Shown here piece by piece: positions 57,471-64,000 of a stretch of DNA of 64,000 bases (position 1 is the stretch's first letter; each line of letters starts with the position of its first letter). The DNA lies in NCBI GenBank assembly GCA_023374045.1, contig CM041777.1:90018300-90082299 (forward strand). The letters are read 5' to 3'. Made by a program: the position numbers and the translations under genes. This DNA comes from Limonium bicolor. Lineage: Eukaryota > Streptophyta > Magnoliopsida > Caryophyllales > Plumbaginaceae. The notes below the pieces were generated by a model, which worked only from the letters and a program-made list of their open reading frames with translations, was not told the DNA's origin and searched no databases.

Positions 57471-57903
57471 CTAAATTATAAACTCTTTTCGCCCGAAATC
57501 CCACGCTCTCTGTAACTCTATCAATCAAATCGACTGTTCTGCTACCCATCGCCACTGTAAGTACTCTCTAGCTCTTCTCAATCAAATCGACCACGAGAAA
57601 TTAACACCGTCGGCCGCTACCATCGCCGCCACTGCACGGTGCCTCTTCTTCTTCTTTCTCCTGATACTGCGCGCCATCTATTCTATCTTCCAATCTACAA
57701 CCCAAACTGGTGAAGGAATTAAATGCATGCATCATCTCTCTTTCGGTAATTTTGCACGCAAGCGAACAGGTATATATATGTCTATCCTTATTTTTCATAT
57801 ACCCTCTTTGATCTGTAATTAATTTTGTAAAATCATGAATAGGAACATACATGCCTGGCCTTCACTCTCTGTATTAATTTTACAACCCCAACTAGCGAAA
57901 GGA

Positions 57904-58174
57904 TGTGAGAAGTGGTTAAACCCAGCGAGAGATAGAAGAAGATAACCAAGAAAAGAACGAGAGAAAACTTCTATTAGAAAGCGGAAGACAGTGTTTACAA
58001 GATTGAGAAAGACTTATTATCTATCTCATGTTATACAACTACACCCCGTGATATATATACTCTGCTATATCCTAAGTAAACAGAAAAGAAAGGAAACATA
58101 AAATAAACAGAATATATGTAACGGGTGTAACGGGTATGTGACAGACTATACTAGAATATAGTATACTCCTAATA
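57904..58174 (-). repeat. Left-hand (3') LTR of the copia element
   Basis: In sense it starts TATTAGGAGTATACTATATT and ends CCACTTCTCACA, i.e. TA…CA rather than the usual TG…CA. A few substitutions and small indels separate it from the right LTR. Confidence 0.9.
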
Positions 58175-58370
58175 GCCCCCCTCAAGACTAACTTCTTCCA
58201 GGAGTAAGTCTTGTTTGTCTCAGATCGGAACCATCCCCAACTTTGGCAGAGTAGCTTTGTAGACTTTGCCCGTTAAGGGCTTCGTCAAAACATCAGCCAA
58301 CTGATGGGAACTTGGTATGTATTGTACTTGTATGAGTCCTTGCTGAAGCTGATCTCGGACAAAATGGCAG

Positions 58371-59190
58371 TCAGCTCAATGTGCTTTGTCCTCTCGTGTG
58401 AAACGGGATTTCTTGCAATATGTATTGCAGATAAATTATCACACTTAGTGGAACAGGTCTGATGTTGTCTACTTCCAGTTCTGCAAGTAGTCTAGTGAGC
58501 CAACTTAATTCACTTGTAATCTGCCTCATTGCTCTGTACTCGGCTTCTGCTGAGGATAGGGCGATGGAGGCTTGCTTCTTGGACTTCCAGCTGAGAGGGG
58601 AACCACCGAGAAGGATATAATAGCCTGAGATGGACTTCCTGGTTATTGGACAAGAAGCCCAGTCAGAATCACAAAAAGCCATCAGATTATAAGAGGGATT
58701 TTTATTGAAACATATTCCAAAACCCAGAGTGCCTTTTACATAAGATAAAGTATGTAAAGCAGCCTCTAGATGCACATCAGTGGGCTGTTGTAAAAACTGA
58801 GAAAGATGCTGACAGGGAAAGATAAATCAGGACGTGTGTTTGTTAAGAAATTTAACTTCCCTACTAATCTCCGGTAAGGTGTTGGATCCTTGAGGAGCTG
58901 CCCCGTGTCTTTGTGTAACTTCTGGTTTAGCTGAAGAGGAGAGACAGCATGCAGTCTTCTAATTGATAATCTGCAAGAATCTGAGATGCATACTTGTGCT
59001 GGCACATAATCAGCTTATCATCAGTTTCAATAAATTCCATTCCAAGAAAAAATTCAACCTACCGAGATCTTTGATTTTAAATTCCTGATGCAATTTAGTT
59101 TTCAGACTGTTTATCTCCCTGCTATCATTTCCTGTTATGAGGATATCGTCCACATATATACCAACAAAAGTGTTTTTGCCATTGTGTTTC
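58371..59190 (-). pseudogene. Copia RNase H and end of reverse transcriptase, broken
   Basis: Frame 58371-58775 holds RNase H: MAFCDSDWASCPITRKSISG, SWKSKKQASIALSSAEAEYR. It ends with a frame change into the C-terminal tail that includes the H-x-R-x-K-H-I region. Upstream, frame 58766-59005 has PYRRLVGKLNFLTNTRPDLS. The catalytic YVDDIL of reverse transcriptase lies near 59150 in another frame. Confidence 0.85.
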
Positions 59191-60378
59191 TTTAAGAAGA
59201 GAGAATAGTCGTTTTGGACTGTTGATAACCAATTTTCTGCAGAAAAGATCCTAGTTTATCATACCACTGCCTAGAAGCTTGTTTAAGACCATATAAGGAT
59301 TTATGAAGTTTACAAACTTTGTTGTTTCCTGTGACATTTAAGCCTTGAGGTATGCTCATGTAAACATCTTCATTTAAATCCCCATGTAAGAAAGCATTAT
59401 TCACGTCTAGTTGGTCTATTATCCAGCCTCGTTTAATGCCTAGAATGATAAGAGCTCTAACAGTGGTAAGCTTGACTACAGGAGAGAATGTTTCTTCGTA
59501 GTCAAGCCCATACTTTTGGGTAAAACCTCTAACGACAAGCCTAGCTTTGAATCTTTCTAGGCTGCCGTCTGCTTTTAGTTTTGTTTTGTAAACCCATTTG
59601 CAACTAATGGGTTTTTTTCCGTGTGGGAGGTCAACTATGGACCATGTGCCATTTTCTTTTAGAGCCTTGAATTCTGTTTTCATTGCTTCCACCCATCTAG
59701 GATCCTTTTCAGCTTCTGTATATGTTCTTGGTTCTTTGAGGGTAAGGACTTGTTTGAGGTGGTTGTTGGAAGCATTAGAAAGGGCAAAGGAGGAGATGTT
59801 CTTTTGGGAGTCAAGCTGGTGAGTGTATCAAGAGGGAGAGTATTGAGTGACACGAAACCAGGGGTGCTATCTGTTAATCTTTCTGACAGAATCTCAGAAA
59901 ACATATCATGATTGGACTGAAGAGTGGATTGGAAAGTGGAGACATAGTCAATAATTTTCACAGGAGGTCTATGTGTCCTCATAGATCTCCTGAGGTTTTC
60001 ATTTGGTTCAATATCGGGTTGCTGGTGAATTAATTCACTTGTCTGATTAGTGTCTTCAGGGGGTTGTTTAGGAGGGCTGATGTGCGACTGTTCAGTTATG
60101 TCTGTTACAGGTTCAGCAAGAGGGAGAGCAGAGTCTAAAGTTTTGCTTTTGTGACTGAGAGAAGAACTCTGATGGTGTTTATCAGAAATATTTCCATTCA
60201 TAGTAGATTCATCTGAAGTGAAATGTTGCTGTAAACATTCAGTATTATAGTTCTGATTGTTTTTGTGTGTTTCTTCTGTTAGGATGATTAGTGTGGTCAT
60301 GGGTGTTTGGTTGGAAACAATTTTGCTCAGGCAAGAGATAATTGAAATCATCGGGTTGATGGTTGATAAGTTTCCCAT
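59191..60378 (-). pseudogene. Copia reverse transcriptase, N-terminal part and linker
   Basis: Frame 59192-59692 contains WSIVDLPHGKKPISCKWVYK, GFTQKYGLDYEETFSPVVKL, QLDVNNAFLHGDLNEDVYM and LYGLKQASRQWYDKL, typical copia reverse transcriptase blocks. It joins upstream to a Ser/Thr/Pro-rich linker (59680-60378). A frame change near 59210 separates it from YVDD. Confidence 0.88.
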
Positions 60379-61473
60379 GCCACAGATCCTTCCAGTCCTT
60401 ATCTAAGATAGGATAAATGTCCTCAAAGAAAGTAACATCCCTGCTTATTTCTATCTGATGTGTGTCTATATTAAGCAGAATGTAGCCTTTGGTATTTTTG
60501 CAGTTTCCTAGGTAGATAGCAGCACTAGACCTAGGATCTAGTTTGCTCCTGCTGGGAGTAATATTGGTAGCATAACATAAACACCCAAAGTTTTTAATGT
60601 TTTTATAATCTGGATAGGTGTTATATAAATTAATGCTTTCGTAGGGGTTCTGTTAATTATGTAAGCTGCATGATTAACACAATAACCCCAATATTCTGGC
60701 CCAAGGCCAGACTGAAACAAAAAACTTCTAGCAACTTGCATTAGGTGCCCTTGCTTCCTCTCCACAACCCATTTTGTTGGGGTGTGTGTCAGCAGGAAGT
60801 TTGATGGACAATACCCTTCCTTTTTAAAAAATCAGATCCTTCCCTAGAACTTCCTAGTTCTTTAGCGTTGTCAGAGCGTATTACTTTAATGTGTTTTCTG
60901 AATTGATTCTCAACAAGCTGAATAAAGTCTTTGATGGCACTCATAGCTTCTGATTTCAGTTTTAAAAGCTTAACCCATGTCGACCTGCTAAAGTCGTCAA
61001 CAATAGTAAGAAAATAGCGTTGTCCTTTAGGAGTTTCAGCTCTAATAGGACCACAACATCAATATGCAGCATATCAAAGGGTTCATTACTTTTAATTTCT
61101 GAACTGGGAAATTTTAGCCTTTTGGCTTTTGCTTTAAAGCAAATGTACAGGGAACAACATCTACAGAAGGAAACTTATTTCCTAGATCTAACAGAGACAT
61201 TTTCTTAGGGGGTATGTGTCCGAGTTTAGAATGCCAAAGTAAAAATTCTTTATCAGAAGCATTTATTCTATCATATGTCCTAGTAGAGGAAAGACCAACT
61301 GAAACTCCATTGAGTTTATCTGAGAAGTTCTTCAAGGCATTGACATCAACAAAATAAATCCCATATTTCTTCGTACCAATTTCAGCTTGAAGTTGAGTTC
61401 TATTATCCTGCTGGATGCAATTAGTGTTTGAAAACATCACAGTGAGATTGTATTGTTGGGTCAGTTTGCTCAC
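60379..61473 (-). pseudogene. Copia integrase region, broken
   Basis: 61114-61473 carries the GAG-pre-integrase zinc finger (LLWHSKLGHIPPKKMSLL) and the core begins downstream. 60538-60765 carries the end of the core: MERKQGHLMQVARSFLFQSG, with YWGYCVNHAAYIINRTPT. A stop or frame change near 60770-61110 interrupts the catalytic middle, where KVIRSDNAKEL-like residues can be read in another frame. Confidence 0.82.
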
Positions 61474-62932
61474 AAAATAAGATTAAACATGAACTTCGGG
61501 GCAAAAAGAACACCAGGCAACACAAAATTTTTATGAAAACACACATTTCCTATGCTACTGACATCACAATGTTCACCATCAGGCAAGGTCACAGAACGAA
61601 TGGCAGGGAGAGATTTAAGCTCTTGGAACAAGGCTTTGTTTCCCGACACATGTTCAGAAGCACCAAATCGATTATCCAGAGTGAAGTTAAATTATCATTA
61701 AAGAAGGGTTTTGTTATTTGCAATTGATAGATGGTAGGTTCAGAGAAAATACCAGAAAAGGTTCCAAAACCTTTCGAGTCATCATCTTTTTCCATCTTCC
61801 GTTGATCGAAGTATCTGGTCAACTGGTTGATTTGCTCCGACGTAAAACCGGCAACAGGTGAGGAATGTTCGTTGTCCTTGTTGCTTGCTTTGGAACTTTG
61901 ACTGGTGACAGATCCCGCAATACGTTGCTGGTGTCTTTGTTGTCGATTGCCTGGGCTGGATTCCTGGTCTGGAAAACCCACAATCCACCAACATTCAGCC
62001 CTTGTATGACCCAACTTGGCACAATTTGTGCATTTTTGTTGATTCTTCTTTGCGGTGGTTCCAGAATTAGGGTTCTTCTTGCTAATATGTCCTTTACACT
62101 GGATCTTTTGCTAGTTGGGTGTGTTTTGGTCAAAAGCGCAACGGATTCTTCTACCTCATTTCCCTTATCATCTGATAATTGATTTTGCTTCTCGTCTTGG
62201 CTGATCAGGGAGAAAACCTTTTCTAGGTCTGGGAGTGGCTGCATCAGGAGTATCGTCCCCTTCGCGGCTTTAAAGTTTGGGTTAAGACCATCGAGGAACT
62301 TCATAATTTGGTCTTGCTCCTTGTGTTCTTGGTTGGTCTTGTCCGCACCGCATTTGCAGTCGCAGCTACACCGAGGGGTTTTCCTGGCTGAGTCAAGACG
62401 GTCCCAGAGTTTCTTCAGTTTGTTGAAATACACCCGAACTGAGTCATCTTCTTGTCGCAGTTGCATTATATCTCTCTGAATGGAGTAAGCTTCTGGGCCG
62501 CTGGTTAGGTCATACCGTTTGCACAAGCTCGTCCACATATGTGAGCGTTGTCGCAGTAGATAATAGTTTCGGCGATGTCCTCTTCTACGGAATTCAAGAT
62601 CCAACTCATAATGGTATGGTTGCATCTTTCCCACATGGGGTATCTTTTGAGGTGATATCTGGTGCTTCAATCTGCCCGTTAACAAAGCCATACTTATTTT
62701 TGGCTTTCAAGGTAATCATGGCTGCTCTCTTCCATGAGTCGAATCCTTTCCCTCTGAATTTGGTCATGAAATGAAGGGAAGGTTGGTCGGAAGGATGCAG
62801 ATATAAAGGGTCGTTGAAGTTCCCGTTGTTGTCGTCGAGGGTTTCTTGGGCCGGCGAACTCACGACACCTTCTTCGCTCTCTTCGGTTTTACTTTCTCCA
62901 ATCTGGTCATTGTTGAGATTTAGTTCCGCCAT
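61474..62932 (-). pseudogene. Copia gag and protease region, broken
   Basis: It starts MAELNLNNDQIGES at 62932, close after the primer site. It then has DPLYLHPSDQPSLHFMTKF and SWKRAAMITLKAKNKYGFVN, the N-terminal gag motif of this copia group. After a frame change near 62650, frame 61819-62691 has the UBN2-like capsid (YFNKLKKLWDRLDS, DQIMKFLDGLNPNF). A zinc knuckle with CAKLGHTRAECW follows near 62010. The protease region near 61650-61750 (SLWIIDLV…) has lost clear DSG residues. Confidence 0.82.
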
Positions 62933-62944
62933 GGTAGGCCACTC

Positions 62945-62961
62945 TCAGAGCTCTGATACCA
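62945..62961 (-). promoter_or_regulatory. Copia primer binding site
   Basis: In sense: LTR end …CACA, then TGGTATCAGAGCTCTGA, matching the initiator tRNA-Met 3' end. Confidence 0.85.
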
Positions 62962-63230
62962 TGTGAGAAGTGGTTAAACCCAGCGAGAGATAGAAGAAGA
63001 TAACCAAGAAAAGAACGAGAGAGAACTTCTATTAGAAAGTGGAAGACAGTGTTTACAAGATTGAGAAAGACTTATTATCTATCTCATGTTATACAGACTA
63101 CACCCCGTGATATATATCTGCTATATCCTAAGTAAACAGAAAAGAAAGGAAACATAAAATAAACATAATATATGTAACAGGTGTAACGGGTGTGTGACAG
63201 ACTATACTAGAATATAGTATACTCCTAATA
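62962..63230 (-). repeat. Right-hand (5') LTR of the copia element
   Basis: 269 bp, nearly identical to 57904-58174, with the same TA…CA ends. Confidence 0.9.
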
Positions 63231-63381
63231 AAGGAACATACATGCGCGCACTCTATGCCTCTATTCTTCTGCTGAGGTAATTTTGCATACCAAACTTGTT
63301 AATCACGAACATACATGCTCTATTTGGGATTAATGTGTTTATTAGCTAGGATTAAGTGTATGTACGTTTGGGATTAATTTT

Positions 63382-64000
63382 CACTAGTGGAAAAAATATC
63401 AAAAAAACGGTCTGTAATGACGGTTTTGGTGAAAACCGTCTTTTAAGCCTGTTGGATACGCGCGCGCAACTTAAAGACATCTTAAACGACGGTTCGTCTG
63501 AAACCGTCGTTTAAGATGTCTGATTTCAGCGCGCCAAAGTATCTTAAATGACGGTTCGCCTGAAACCGTCGTTTAAGTTCTATTTTAAACGACGGTTTCA
63601 GGCGAACCGTCATTTAAGATACTTTGGCGCGCGCGTGAAATGAATTTAAGTGACGGTTTATCGGAAACCATCTTTTAAAACAGGTAGTGAGATAATACGA
63701 TACTTATTAATAGGTAGTGAGATATTGCATGTATATATAATTTAATAAAATTTATATTTTATAATTAGCATTAATTTTTTACTTTAGTAAATTATTCTTT
63801 TTATAATTAACATTGTAACTATATGTACATATATGTAATCTTATAATATCTTTAGTATGTATATAATACGATGCTTATTTACCTATTACGATGCCTTACT
63901 ACTTATTATAATTTGTATAGGAGTGAACATAAATTGGAATTAAAATTCCAATAATTAAAAGATTAAGTTATAATTTCTACATATGTGTTTTGTTCATAAA
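63382..64000. mobile_element. CACTA-type left end with long palindromes, runs off the window
   Basis: Starts CACTAGTGGAAAAAATATC. It is followed by repeated TTAAACGACGGTTTCAGGCG and its complement as far as ~63680. Two arms, around 63537-63570 and 63590-63625, are perfect complements over about 30 bp. The AT-rich interior continues to the window edge. No coding sequence is visible in this part. Confidence 0.65.

Larger units (their letters stand above)
57904..63230 (-). mobile_element. Ty1/copia retrotransposon (5.3 kb), target duplication AAGGA
   Basis: LTRs of 271 bp (57904-58174) and 269 bp (62962-63230) are almost identical. They are flanked by AAGGA on both sides (57899-57903, 63231-63235). 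Between them on the minus strand lie gag, integrase, reverse transcriptase and RNase H in copia order. The primer site next to the right LTR is TGGTATCAGAGCTCTGA (initiator tRNA-Met). Next to the left LTR is the purine tract TTGAGGGGGGC. The short LTRs and gag type suggest the Ale/Retrofit group. The reading frames are interrupted, so it is not autonomous. Confidence 0.92.

Noticed and set aside
57904..63230. Endogenous pararetrovirus as an explanation for the reverse transcriptase
   Set aside because: LTRs, target duplication, copia domain order and a tRNA-Met primer site identify a copia retrotransposon. No movement-protein or coat-protein domains are seen.
1..64000. tRNA, rRNA or other structured RNA genes
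   Set aside because: No cloverleaf with A/B boxes or rRNA-like sequence was recognised. The only tRNA-like matches are the two retrotransposon primer binding sites.

Overview
The window is nuclear DNA from a flowering plant, very probably a eudicot. The evidence is one intron-rich plant nucleotide-sugar gene (UDP-glucuronate decarboxylase, UXS) surrounded by nested plant transposons: a Tekay/Del-like Ty3/gypsy chromovirus, an Athila-like gypsy remnant, a small Ty1/copia element, CACTA/En-Spm elements, and Stowaway, Tourist/Harbinger, hAT and Mutator-type miniature elements. The species cannot be named from the sequence. Identifications come from reading motifs by eye; no alignments or searches were run.

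Layout. 1-7.7 kb holds only small DNA transposons: a terminal-inverted-repeat (TIR) element with 260-bp tandem repeats, two Harbinger-type elements flanked by TTA/TAA, a foldback element and a hAT-type element. 7716-10077 is a solo LTR with a perfect 5-bp target duplication. 10435-26640 is an RRM-containing, ORF1-only LINE-like sequence split by a 14.4-kb Tekay-type retrotransposon (10622-25055, read on the minus strand, target duplication AGGAG). That element has nearly identical 3.9-kb LTRs but a frameshifted polyprotein. Between gag and protease it carries a decayed copy of an AlkB-family 2-oxoglutarate/Fe(II) dioxygenase gene, and its gag is interrupted by intron-like segments. 29.9-35.5 kb is an array of about seven 713-bp tandem repeats ending some 280 bp before the UXS start codon.

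The one intact host gene is UXS (35783-39467, plus strand). It has seven exons and encodes 446 residues. Its first intron is a textbook U12-type AT-AC intron; the other five are GT-AG. The product is predicted to be a Golgi type II membrane enzyme making UDP-xylose for cell-wall polysaccharides.

40499-47327 is a complete CACTA element with CACTACTAG termini, GACGG-rich subterminal repeats, a decayed TNP2 transposase gene, a nearly open second gene, and a short captured exon of a short-chain dehydrogenase. 47.4-50.8 kb is an Athila-like LTR with a 3' integrase remnant. 50.8-57.1 kb is AT-rich DNA with Mutator-type MITEs that have clean 9-bp target duplications. 57156 onward is the left end of another CACTA element, into which a 5.3-kb copia element (57904-63230, minus strand, target duplication AAGGA) has inserted. 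A further CACTA end begins at 63382 and runs out of the window.

The strongest leads for something undescribed are the AlkB-like gene inside the chromovirus, the intron-like segments in its gag, the phased palindrome arrays in three unrelated LTR families, and the tandem array abutting the UXS promoter.
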